Shown piece by piece: positions 21,624 to 31,989 of a stretch of DNA of 64,000 nucleotides. The notes beneath the pieces are model-generated. The model did not search any database. It was given only the letters and a program-made list of their open reading frames with translations, and was not told the DNA's origin. Position 1 is the first letter of the stretch. Each line of letters begins with the position of its first letter. The DNA lies in contig CM043971.1 in the NCBI GenBank assembly GCA_014529385.2, forward strand, positions 94,031,840-94,095,839, in the 5' to 3' direction. This DNA is from Adiantum capillus-veneris (lineage: Eukaryota; Streptophyta; Polypodiopsida; Polypodiales; Pteridaceae). The translations under genes and the position numbers were made by a program.

Positions 21624-22648
21624 ACGTGAACATGCAAGAAGCTAAGAACAAGGAAGAAATTTTGGCTCCCCATAACCATCTCATATGGCTACAAGATTTC
21701 TATGTTCGGTAAACAACCGGCCTACTCCTATAATAATGCCATTTCTTTTAATGTCATGCACAATCTCACCCCACTCCCTCTCATACATCCCACCACCGCC
21801 CAATCCCACACACAAAACTATTTTAAAAGCATATGAAACGTTGGAAAGAACACTTCAACTAAAAATTTCTTCAAAACCAAAGTCCATTCCTCACCCTCTC
21901 CCTACAAACTATCTACCACCCAGAGAAAACCCCTAACAAACATAATCAACCACCTTGAACAAAACTTGGAACTTTAGAGCACCCCTGTTCCAAAGTCCCC
22001 AAATTTGTACATGAGGAAGCCTACAAAGGCGGTTTGGCACAATTGGAGGGGGGCCAATTGTAGATGTGGTAGTTCATGCTTGAAAACGTGGTCCAAAGCA
22101 CAAGAAAATCCAATGATGATCGGCACTTATCATTGCCTCTATGCTTTATGCCTTGCAGTGGCCTACATTGACCCTTAGTGCCCCATTGCCACCATAAGAA
22201 GGGAATTTTTAAACAAGGGAGTATAACTACAAAAAAGTGACACTTTAACATTGAAAATTGACTATATCATGACCCTTCAACATTGTAAAAGTAAACAAGT
22301 ATACAAGGGAAGGACACTTTCTTTACAATTATAAAAATTGGGTGAGGATATTACCACCTCCTTGGTGTATGTGTGTAGGATTTTCTACTTTTTGTTGGCA
22401 TAGGCATATGAGCACCTAAAGCATTTCTGCATGAGAAATGTCAAAATTTAAATGAACTTTTTTGATAGTTGGAAAGAAAAAATTAAAAGTAAATAAAACA
22501 ATAAATATAGGAGCCATGGTAGCAAATGTAGGTAGCTATGGTAGCAAATGCAAACCAAGAATCCAATGAGTTTCAAAAGCAATGCACTACCTACCCTACA
22601 AGCTACCAATCAACTTGAAAAGAAAAATTGCTGAAAGAATATATGCAA
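21624..22648. other. Unassigned flank
   Basis: AT-rich sequence without a supported gene. It ends at the target site of the chromovirus (TGCAA at 22644-22648). Confidence 0.4.
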
Positions 22649-24254
22649 TGTAATGGAATTGGCCTATTAACTTGAGAGTAGCAAAAATTAATGAGAGTAC
22701 TTTTGAGAAATTACTTTGTGAGCATAGCGGGTGATTATAATTGAAGATAGCAACATAGACATAGCAATTAGTTAACTTGGCATGAACAATACTTTTGCAA
22801 GAGAGAGAATTTAGAGAACATGACAACAATTGAGGACCGGATTTATGTGGAGCCGGTCCCCCCTCCAATAGGCATTTGTATTATGATTTCTCCCATCAAA
22901 AGAGACTTGTTACAATACAATATTTGTGTTCCTTGTGACCTAGGTGATGCAATGAAGATGGAAAGATTCATGCATCACGAGCATAACATAAACTTTGAAG
23001 AAAGCATTAACTATCGCAAGCCTCAGTACCAAGACCTCAAACATAATCACTAGCAGGGAAACATTTCATAGGAGAAAAAATTAGTTCCTCACTTATCATC
23101 ACTCTTCTTGCTAGCATACATAATAGCATAGCAATGAAGATGGAGAAGATGGCAAGCTTAAGCATTGAAGCATGGCTCTTGGTTGGATTTTCACTCCATA
23201 GAAAAGAGTGTTGGTGTAGGCTCTCAACCTCTCTACTTTCTTGGAGAGGGAGAGGGAGCTCTTGCACTTTGCACTTCACACAATGAGTGTGTGTGTGTGT
23301 GCACATGCGCGTGCACGAGAGTATATCCCTCAAGCAAGACCTCTACTTGCTTTGGTCAACCCCCCCTTGTAGCTCATGCTTGAAGCTCATTGAACCCCTC
23401 CAGGACTAGCCAATCATAAGCAGGAGTCATACCAAGCACCAAGTGTAGCCTTGGGACAAGTGTCCCCCTTTCCCCTTTGAGAGAGAGGACTTGATAAATG
23501 CAAAAACAATTAATTAAATCTTCCAAATTACCATTCGACCCCTTGGGTGGCCAACCAATAGGCTTCAAACACACCATGTGGGCAACATGAGGAGGAACTT
23601 GACAAGTGTCCCTCTTGCTTTATTTGTACAAAGGTTGCCTTGAGTGAGTGTGTGTGTGTTCTCTATCATCCCCCCTCATGTAGGGCTAGCCCCCTCCTTG
23701 TAGGGATTATATTTGAATTTTGTGCCACCTCAAGCCCCTCAACCTTGGGCCTAGTTCTCACCTCAAGTACAACCCTAACATCTCAAGCATGACAAGCACC
23801 TCAAGCATCTCAGTCATCAAGCACCTCAAGCACCTCAATCATCAAGCTCCTCAAGCACCTCAGCCATCAAGCACGTCAAGCACGTCAAGCACCTTATGCT
23901 TGGGATGGGTTCTCACCACCATCAAGCATGTCAAGCACCTCAAGCACCTTATGCTTGGGCCGGGTTCCCACCACAAGCACAACCCTAGCTTACCTAAGGT
24001 CAAAGGACTTTTAACACTAACTATTGGAGGTCTTCAATGAAGATAATCCTAAGGTCTTTATGCTCCATTGGTTAGCCTTGCTCCTTGACAGACCATCTCT
24101 CATTTGGGCCCCTTTACTATTGGCCCCGTGTTGAGATAGATCTATAAGCACATGTCTATATCTTAACCCTTGTTCCCGTTTATTCTTCCACATAAAATGA
24201 TGAATTTAAAATGAGAAAATCATTTGGGTTGGTTAGATATTAGATTTTATGACA
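22649..24254 (-). repeat. 3' LTR of the chromovirus
   Basis: 1606 bp, plus-strand ends TGTAATGG...TTATGACA. It includes a TCAAGCACC-type minisatellite (~23740-23960). Adjacent on the minus strand, CAAGAGAGAGGTAA (plus 24255-24268) is the likely polypurine tract. Confidence 0.88.
23740..23960. repeat. TCAAGCACC minisatellite in LTR
   Basis: Irregular tandem copies of (A)TCAAGCACC and related words. The counterpart at about 31020-31190 in the other LTR differs in copy number and order, so the array changed after insertion. Confidence 0.8.
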
Positions 24255-24639
24255 TTACCTCTCTCTTGAAATCATAATCGTCCTCGACTATGAAGTAGAA
24301 GAGATAAAGCCTTAGTCATCAGTTAATCTTACTTAGCGGGTAGAGGATCCCTTTTTACCCTATGACATCTTTCCAAGATGGATGACTAATCCATTTGGCG
24401 CTTGGTAAACATAACTGCCGCAAGCATGTCTGCTCTTTAGTCCATTTCATTCTTCCAAAGTAGAGTGACAGATTCTACTTGGTGTTTGAGAGACGTCGTC
24501 ATCACAAACATGATTCTAAGCATGCATACTATTTAAATTTGTGCACAATTTAAAAAAAGAGAACTAGTCTCATAAGACAAAAACATGGGTCATTTAAAAG
24601 AAATTTGTACATTTGCTTACTCTAATGTAGCATTGTAAG

Positions 24640-25042
24640 CATTGACAAGGTTCAAACTATCCTTAAGCTGTATTCCTTGCATCCATCTAGCATCTTCAAA
24701 AGGATAATTTTTGAACTTAATTAGATACCATCAGATAATATTACCATGTCGTAGTACCTTGCATTCTTCATGCCGAAGGATAGCTTCGGGTTGTAGCACC
24801 TCTTCTTGGTCTTCAACTTCGGGAGGGTCTTCAATGACTGGTTCACTTGGTGGCTCTCCTTTGTAGGGCTTGAGTAGGCTCACATGAAAAGCATTGTGTA
24901 TGAGCCAATGGTTGGGCAACTTGAGTTGGTAGGCCATCTCATTGATAGGCTTCAAAATTTGGAAAGGACCATAGTATCTTTTTCCTAGCTTAGCATAATT
25001 CTTTTGATGTCCCGTAGGATTTTTGCCCGTGGTTTGCCTCAA
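24640..25042 (-). pseudogene. Integrase C-terminus and chromodomain, one in-frame stop
   Basis: The frame 24731-25042 reads KLGKRYYGPFQILKPINEMAYQLKLP and HNAFHVSLLKPYKGEPP, the GPY/F module that follows gypsy integrase, then the chromodomain start (ILRHEECKVLRHGNII). A TGA at 24731-24733 interrupts it. The frame continues with WYLIKFKNYPFEDARWM, the aromatic cage and WxxxxxL-type tail of a chromodomain. The stop fits CGA to TGA. The domain would have bound histone marks in the intact element. Confidence 0.82.
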
Positions 25043-25858
25043 TCAAGCCTTAGGAAACTTAAGCAAGACCCAATAATTTTCTTTGAATGTTAAGGCCCTT
25101 CTATGCTTGTCAGCAGTAGCCTTTTGCCTTTGTTTAGAGATGGATATAGCCTTCTTAATCATTTGGAAATATTCTTGTAGGTCATGGTTATACTCATCGA
25201 CAACGAAGATCTTCCCATGTATTTTGAGTAGAAAGGGACTTTTAGGTCTTCCCTCAACGATCTCAAAAGGTGCTTTTCTCGTAGAAGTATGTACAATATT
25301 ATTGTATGCATACTCTACAAGAGGTAAGTACTTTTCCCATTGTGAGCGTTGATCTACTTCGGTAACATAAGTCTTGAGTAGATCAAGTATCGTAAGATTG
25401 GCTATCTCACTTTGGCCATCCGTTTGTCGTGGGTGGTAGGCCATAGAGAAATTCAATCTTGTTCATAGATTTTCAAAGAGATCTTTCCAGAAATTACTAG
25501 TCATTCTAGGATCTCTATCTGACACGATGGATGTTGGTAATACATGGTGTTTGAAAATCTGAGATATGAAGAGAGTTGCCAGTTGGTGTGCCTTAATGTC
25601 TTTTTGACAGAAATAAAGTGTGCTTGCTTGCTAAACCTATCGAGACTATTGTCTATATTTACGTATTCCCATAGATAGACTTGGGAAATCCAAAGATGAA
25701 TTCCATGGATATACTCTCCCATGGTGAATTTGGAATAGGCACTGGCTGGAGTAATCTAGGTTGCTTCCCTCTATCATACTTGGTCTTTTGGCATAGTACG
25801 CATTTTAAAACATACTCTTGTATGTCCACTTTCATGTTAGGCCAATAGAAATACGTCT
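25043..25858 (-). pseudogene. Gypsy integrase (frameshifted)
   Basis: The high-coordinate part (~25740-25858) encodes the H2C2 zinc region end (YVLKCVLCQKTKYDRGKQPRLLQP) and the start of the core (SPWESISMEF). 25501-25722 is a damaged core segment with two or more frame changes. 25043-25456 holds YHPRQTDGQSEIANLTI, which retains the catalytic Glu, then VEYAYNNIVHTSTRKAPFEIVEG. The first catalytic Asp region is altered. Inactive. Confidence 0.82.
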
Positions 25859-26494
25859 CTACTCCTCGAAGAGTAGGTTAAATACCTCTATGTCCCACAT
25901 AGGGAGGAGCATGGGATTCATACTTAACTTCTCACGAAGGGAATGGGTAACACATAGCCTATTTCCGTGGAGAAGATAACCATCCTGCAAGGTGAATGGT
26001 GACTCTTTCTTCCCAAAAGAAAGGGCTGACATTATGTCTCTAAAGTCAGGGTCAGTAGCACACTCATCTATCATAGAGGATATATTATCATGAGTAGCTA
26101 TAGACACCGCATAAACTTTTGGTCGTCGTGAAAGTGCATCGGCCACTTCATTGTGCTTACCAACAATGTGAGAAATATGGAAATTAAATTGTGAAAGAAA
26201 ATTTGCCCACCTCATTTGTTTGTCGGAAAGGTTGGTTTGGGTCATGAAATACTTGAGACTTTGGTGGTCGATTTGTAGAATAAATGGAATCCCCAATAAG
26301 TAGTGCTTCCATGTGTATAGGGCATGTAGAACAACTAAAAGATCTTTCTCATAAATGCTCAAGACTCGTTTATCAGTATTGAGCCTTCGACTCTCATATG
26401 CTATGGCATGCCCTTCTTGAAGAAAAACTACTCCAAGGAAATCACCACAAGCGTCACATTGGACCTCAAATGGCTTTGAGAGATCCGGAAGCAT
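25859..26494 (-). pseudogene. Gypsy RNase H domain, catalytic residues retained
   Basis: The 211-codon open frame contains the RNase H landmarks in order: VQCDACGDFLGVVFLQ, YESRRLNTDKRVLSIYEKDLLVV, LQIDHQSLKYFM, RWANFLSQFNFHISHIVGKHNEVADALSRR. The Asp/Glu/Asp/Asp positions are all present, so this module is the best preserved in the element. It ends near the integrase zinc region, where a frame break separates it from the next module. Confidence 0.87.
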
Positions 26495-27302
26495 GAGGAC
26501 TGATTGGGGGGTAGCTTTTCTTTGAGCTTATCAAAATCATTTTTCTTCTTAGCAGTCCATACATACTTAACGTTCTTCTTAGTTAAGTCATATAGTGGCC
26601 TTGCTATTTGAGATAATTTTGCTATGAAGCATCTATAGTATGCGCATATACCAATAAAGCTTCTTAGCTCATGTAGATTCCTAGGATTAGGCCATGCTTT
26701 TATTACCTCTAAATTCGATGGATCCATATGGATACCATCTTGAGAGATAATATGACCTAGGTATTGAATCCCTTGAAGGAAAAATCGCTTTTCTTTTGGT
26801 TGAGAAAAAGCTTGTTCTCCCTCAATGCTTGAAAAATCACTTGGTGTTGTTTCTTGTGTTCCTCCAAAGACTTGGATTAGATGATGATATCATCAAAGAA
26901 CACTCCAGTGAATTTGCGATAAGGTCTAAAAATTTACTCCATTAGACGATTGAACGTAGCTGGTGCATTAGTCAAGCCAAAAGGCATGACTAGGTATTCA
27001 TAAAGACCAAACATTGTACAAAACGCAGTCTTTAGGATATCTTCATCCACTATCCTTATTTGATGATAGCCACTTTTAAGGTCAATCCTCCTGAAGTAGG
27101 TAGAGCCTTGTAGCTTATCAAATAGATGTTCTATGCGAGGCATGGGAAATCTGTTTTTGATAGTGATATGGTTTAGTGCTCGATAGTCCACACACATACG
27201 ATATGTACCATCTTTCTTTTGCACTAAAAGCACTGGAGAACAAAAGGGAGAGGAGATAGGCCTCACCATCCCTTTGTCTACCAATTCCTGTACTTGCCTC
27301 AT
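26428..27302 (-). pseudogene. Gypsy reverse transcriptase, several stops
   Basis: 27302-26934 reads the fingers and palm start: [78 protein letters not shown] stop follows at 26934. The catalytic box, encoded near 26889-26900, reads FFDD rather than the usual YxDD. Further stops precede 26428-26727, which holds the thumb (DPSNLEVIKAWPNPRNLHELRSFIG). Confidence 0.87.
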
Positions 27303-27468
27303 AATCTCCTCTTGTTGAGCTTGTGAGACTCGATAAGGAGGATTGTTAGGGGTGAGCTTCCTGGAAGAAGCTCAATGCGATGGTCATCATCCCCTTGTTT
27401 TGGAGGTAAGTCCATAGGGATATCATCGATGAACACATCTTGGAATCCTTTTAGAATATTAGACAACT

Positions 27469-27963
27469 CTAACTCTTATTGATTCTATCATTTACATTTG
27501 ATGAAACATTAGGATATTTTAGAGTCTCTTTGACAAAAATCATGTACACAGAAATTGAGCTCTTCATTGATTTATTAAAAGAAAGAGGATTTACAAGTGG
27601 AATAGTACGACCACGCTCACTAGCATCTATATACATGTTCTTTCTCCTATAGGTGAAGCAGATTCTCCTTTCAGGGAACTTCATATTGGCAGCAATGCGA
27701 TCAAACCATGGCGCCCCTAGGATAGCGTCCTCATGTTGGAGAGGAGAGATGAAAAAGTCTTCTTTGTTGACATAGCTTTGGATATGAAGCCTCAACTTCC
27801 CAATCAAGGGAGTAATGGAGGCTTGCTATCCCTTGAAAGCTGTGTTAGCCGTTACAATATCTCCCATCTCGAAAGCTTGAATGCCCAACTTGGTGGCCAA
27901 CTCCATTGATATGAAGCTGTGAGTAGAGCAAGGGTGAAACAAGATGAAGGAATCATGCTCTCT
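27469..27963 (-). pseudogene. Gypsy aspartic protease region
   Basis: From 27963 down the sequence reads a retropepsin-like stretch (HSFISMELATKLGIQAFEMG), a stop, then MIGKLRLHIQSY and the C-terminal ILGAPWFDR motif. The catalytic D-S/T-G is degraded: a CSTHSFIS segment occupies the place where the Asp would be expected. Confidence 0.72.
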
Positions 27964-28980
27964 TATCTTTCCCCAAGCATGGGAAAGTGATGATCCTTTG
28001 CAATGAACATCCTCTTTTGGAGCTTCGATGGTGGAAGCCCTAGGAGTCTCTTTGCAATCATTCTTCTTGGGGCAAGAACGATAGCCATGTCCTTGCTCCC
28101 CACACTTGAAACACTTATGGTCCTTGCAAAAAGCTTCAAGATCTTCAGGAGAGAGTTTTTTTTTGCCTTTGTAAACTCCCTTCTCCTTGGACTGATTGTT
28201 GTTGTTGTTGTTGTTGTTGGAAGTGCCTTGGGGAAGAATTTTTGAGTATTGGTTTTTCCCTTTGCATCACTTTTGTCTTTGTTTTTCATGGGCTTGACAT
28301 TCCGTCTAGCCCCTTGATGGAAATTGATGCGTGAAGAAACCATGGTGTGATAGATTACTTTGGTAATAGAACCAGGCTGTTGAGAGTTGATGTATTTGGC
28401 CATCTCTTCAGGTAATCCCGCACATAATTGCCGCTTTTTCTCAACAAAGTTTATCTTTTGAAAGACAATAGCCTTGAGATGTAAATCCCAAAACATCTCT
28501 ACATACTTGTGGATAGACTCATGAGAGAGAAGCTTCAAGCTGCGCCATTCGGTAAGCACTTTGTCCTTTACATCGCTTGCAAGTAACTGCTTCATGATGG
28601 AAATTTTCCATGTCTTTGGGGCTTTGCCGTTGCCACAAAGGCTAGCCCACCATTGACGAGATGATTTTTGGAAGTGCATAGCTACATAGCATAGCTTGGA
28701 GGACTCTGTGAAGCCCTCGTCTCCAAAGGCCGCATCAAATTTCTAGATGAAGGCCAATACTTTGTCGGTAGCACCAAAGGTGCCATCATAGGTGAGAAAA
28801 GAGATACTCTTTCCTCCCTCCTTGAACTTATTTAGCTTTTGTGACCTTCACCATGCGGGGTATGATTTGCGATGTCCTCCCCTCTTGTATTCTCTAGGAG
28901 AATAGCCATAGCTTTCATCAGAAGAGGAGGAAGGTGAAGAAGAAGGAGAAGAGGGTGACCTCTTTCTAGCCCTTTTATTC
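27964..28980 (-). pseudogene. Gypsy gag capsid and zinc knuckle
   Basis: Frame 27963-28679 carries capsid-like helices (FQKSSRQWWASL, VLTEWRSLKLLSHESIHKYVEMFWDL, QLCAGLPEEMAKYI), then a basic spacer with a Thr run. The CCHC knuckle (C-x2-C-x4-H-x4-C, CFKCGEQGHGYRSC) is encoded at 28072-28113 but in another frame, showing a frameshift before it. Upstream (28680-28980) the capsid N-terminus (FLTYDGTFGATDKVLAFI) is broken by stops. Confidence 0.82.
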
Positions 28981-28982
28981 CT

Positions 28983-29441
28983 TTATTTCCTCTCTTCCCT
29001 TTCGGAGTGACGAGGAGAAGGACTATGTGTTGATCTTTTCCTCTTGGGAGGAGTGGGCGATCGTCTAGACCGCCGTCTTCGTGGAGCCACATCTTCAGAG
29101 TAACTTAAAGTTTCATTGCTTTCTTGCTCTTTGGATTCCTCCTCTCTTATGGGAGAGAGCCTTCTTTTGGAGGTCTCTTCAAAAGACCTCCTAAGGTCTC
29201 TCTCCTCTTGGAGAGGAAGAGAAATTCCATAAGCACTAAGTTTTTGAGTAACTTCAACTTGCAAAGCACGGTTGCCCATAGCTTGCCACAACCTAGTTAC
29301 GAGATAATTCACAAACATGGGGGCATCATCATTAGCACCTTCATGTGCAAAATCAAAGCTATCAATGTTCATTCTACTCTCTTGGTTATTGACAACCATG
29401 TTAACAAAATTTGTGTACGTACTTAGTGTATGCTTTGGCAA
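28983..29441 (-). pseudogene. Gypsy gag N-terminal segment with SR-rich tail
   Basis: 152 codons. The first half is helical and of unknown fold (DDAPMFVNYLVTRLWQAMGNRALQ). The second half is an Arg/Ser/Pro-rich stretch (RRRRSRRSPTPPKRKRS, SPSPRHSEREERK) resembling SR-type RNA-binding tails. It is the first coding segment after the leader (29442-29800) and likely the amino end of gag. Confidence 0.7.
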
Positions 29442-29800
29442 TTCAAAACCTTAGTTTCCACTCCTCTTAGCCTTTGAAAATTGGCTCTTAAGTATCTACA
29501 CACATGACTCGAAGTGGTTAATTATAGAGAGTAGTGGAGTAGGTCTAAGATAACAGAGTTGTTGAGGGTTAGCTCCTTTTGGACTTCTTATGGCTCAATA
29601 ATGGTAAAATCGTAGGCAAGTCTAAAAAGACTCCATTATTACATCCAAAGCTCCCAAGGTGTGCACCATATCCCACATAGTGGGCTCAAGAAAACCAATA
29701 ATAGACCCCAGTTCCACTTACCCTAATATAATTAACAAAATCAACCATTTATAGGCTACTTAAGGACCTCTCTTCTTAATCAAGAAAAGAGAAACCAAAT

Positions 29801-29812
29801 GCCCTGATACCA
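29801..29812 (-). other. Primer binding site of the chromovirus (tRNA-iMet type)
   Basis: On the minus strand TGGTATCAGGGC, one base after the LTR end. It differs from the consensus TGGTATCAGAGC at one position. Confidence 0.85.
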
Positions 29813-29813
29813 A

Positions 29814-31482
29814 TGTAATGGAATTGGCCTATTAACTTGAGAGTAGAGGAAATTAATGAGAGTACTTTTGAGAAATTAGTTTGTGAGCATAGTGGGTGAT
29901 CATAATTGAAGATAGCAACATAGACATAGAAATTAGTTAACTTGGCATGAACGATACTTTTGCAAGAGAGAGAATTTAGAGAACATGACCACAATTGAGG
30001 ACCGGATTTATGTGGAACTGGCGGTTCCCTCTCCAATAGGCATTTGTATTATGATTTCTCCCATCAAGAGAGACTTGTTACAATACAATCTTTGTATTCC
30101 TTGTGACCTAGGTGATGCAATGAAGATGCAAAGATTCATGCATCACGAGCATAACATAAAATTTGAAGAAAACATTAACTATCCCAAGCCTCAGTCCCAA
30201 GACCTCAAATACCTTCGAAGGTGGGGAGAGATAGCAAGGAATGAGGGTAGGGAAGAGGAAGAAGAAATATTTCATAGGAGAAAAATTTAGTTCTTCACTT
30301 ATCAACACTCTTCTTGCTAGCATACATAATAGCATAGTAATGAAGATGGAAAGCTTAAGCATTGAAGCATGGCTCTTGGTTGGATTTGCACTCCATAGCC
30401 AAGAGTATTGGTGTAGGCTCTCAACCTCTCTACTTGCTTGGAGAAGGAGAGGGAGCTCTTGCACTTTGCACTTCACACAATGAGTGCGCACGCGCGCGTG
30501 TGTGTGTGTGTGTGGGAGGGGGGGGGGGGGGGGGGAGTATATCCCTCAAGCAAGGCCCCTACTTGCTTTGGTCGACCCACCCTTTTAGCTCATTTGAATC
30601 TCATTGGACCCCTCCAAGTCTAGCCAATCATAGTCAGGAGTCATACCAAGCAACAAGGGTAGCCTTGGGATAAGTGTCCCCCTTTCCCCTTTGAGAGAGG
30701 ACTTGATAAATGAAAAATCATTTAATTAAATCTTCTAAATTACCATTGGACCCCTTGGGTGGCCACCCAATAGGCTTCAGGCACACCAGGAGGGCAACAT
30801 GAGGAGGAACTTAACAAGTGTCCCTCTTGCTTTCTTTGTACCAAGCTTGCCTTGAGTGAGTCTGTGTGTGTTCTCTTTCATCCCCCCTGTAGGGCTCGCC
30901 CCCTCCTTGCAAGGATTAGATTTGACTTTTGTGCCACCTCAAGCCCCTCAACCTTGGAAAAGTTCTCACCACAAGCTTGGCCCTTAAGCCTCTCAAGCTT
31001 GGGCTGGGTTCTCACCTCAAGTACAACCCTAACATCTCAAGCATGACAAGCCCATCAAGCATCATAGCATTAAGCACCTCAGTCATCAAATGCCTCAGCA
31101 CCTCAAGCACCTTAGTCATCAAGCATGCCATGCACCTCAAGCACCTTAGTCATCAAGCATGCCATGCACCTCAAGCACCTTAAGCTTGGGCCGGGTTCCT
31201 ACCACAAGTACAATCCTATCTTACATAAGGTCAAAGGACTTTTAACACTAACTATTTGAGGTCTTCAATGAGCTCACCCTAAGTTCTTTATGCTCCATGG
31301 TTAGCCTTGCTCTTTGACATACCATCTCTCATTTGGGCCCCTTTACCATTGGCCCCGTGTTGAGAAGATCTATAAGCACATGTCTATATCTTAACCTTTG
31401 TTCCCGTTTATTCTCCCACATTAAATAATCAGTTTAATATGAGAAAATTATTTGGGTTGGCTAGATATTAGATTTTATGACA
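29814..31482 (-). repeat. 5' LTR of the chromovirus
   Basis: 1669 bp, aligned throughout with 22649-24254. Differences include a ~60-bp segment with CCTTCGAAGGTGGGG (~30212), a GT run plus 18-G tract (30500-30535), and a changed TCAAGCACC array at 31020-31190. Confidence 0.88.
30494..30535. repeat. GT run plus long G homopolymer
   Basis: GCGCGTGTGT... followed by GGGAGGG and an unbroken G tract to 30535. The other LTR has no G tract at this place, so the tract arose after insertion or is an assembly artefact. Confidence 0.8.
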
Positions 31483-31989
31483 TGAAAGGATGGCCACAAG
31501 AAGAGATTACATGTATATAAAATGATAATTGGTTCACAACATAGAGCATCTATAACTACTAGATACCTGACTATGCAAAGTAGAACCAAGCAGCATGAAT
31601 ACTTGACATAGATACCAATGCACATTAAAGAACATGTGGATTTTGACCCCCTTTTTTGCTAACAAATGGATTTGATTGAGGGTCATCCTGTTTTAAAGTG
31701 ATTTCACCACATGGCCTCCATTCCTAGATAGATGGTTAAATTTATATACATAAGTTCACTCACAAAAATATTATGGTGAAATTAACACTGAGAGTGATCT
31801 TTTATAAAGACACGTCACTTGCCACAGATGGAAGATCACACCGCTTTGTTATACCATCACCATCGGTCGGATGATTTTCTGGCAAGTTGATACCCTCTTG
31901 CATGGAAGATTGTTAAACTTTTTTGAAAATATTGAAGGGATAATTTTTATTGTTGCTGGATGTCAAATATGACATATGGGACCAAAGAT
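31483..31989. other. Unassigned flank right of the chromovirus
   Basis: No motif recognised. It may hold decayed RNase H sequence of the plus-strand relic that becomes readable from 31990. Confidence 0.35.

Larger units (their letters stand above)
22649..31482 (-). mobile_element. Ty3/gypsy chromovirus, full length, coding region broken
   Basis: The 8.8-kb minus-strand element has LTRs at 22649-24254 and 29814-31482 with TG...CA ends. Just inside the 5' LTR is a tRNA-iMet-type primer site. The interior order is gag, protease, RT, RNase H, integrase, chromodomain, the chromovirus layout. Flanks are TGCAA (22644-22648) and TGAAA (31483-31487), a 5-bp target duplication with one change. Multiple stops and frameshifts make it non-autonomous. 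A chromodomain in such elements is thought to steer integration to marked chromatin. Confidence 0.9.

Noticed and set aside
23740-23960. CRISPR-like array of TCAAGCACC words
   Set aside because: Spacing is irregular, units are short and degenerate, it lies in an LTR, and the genome is a plant's.
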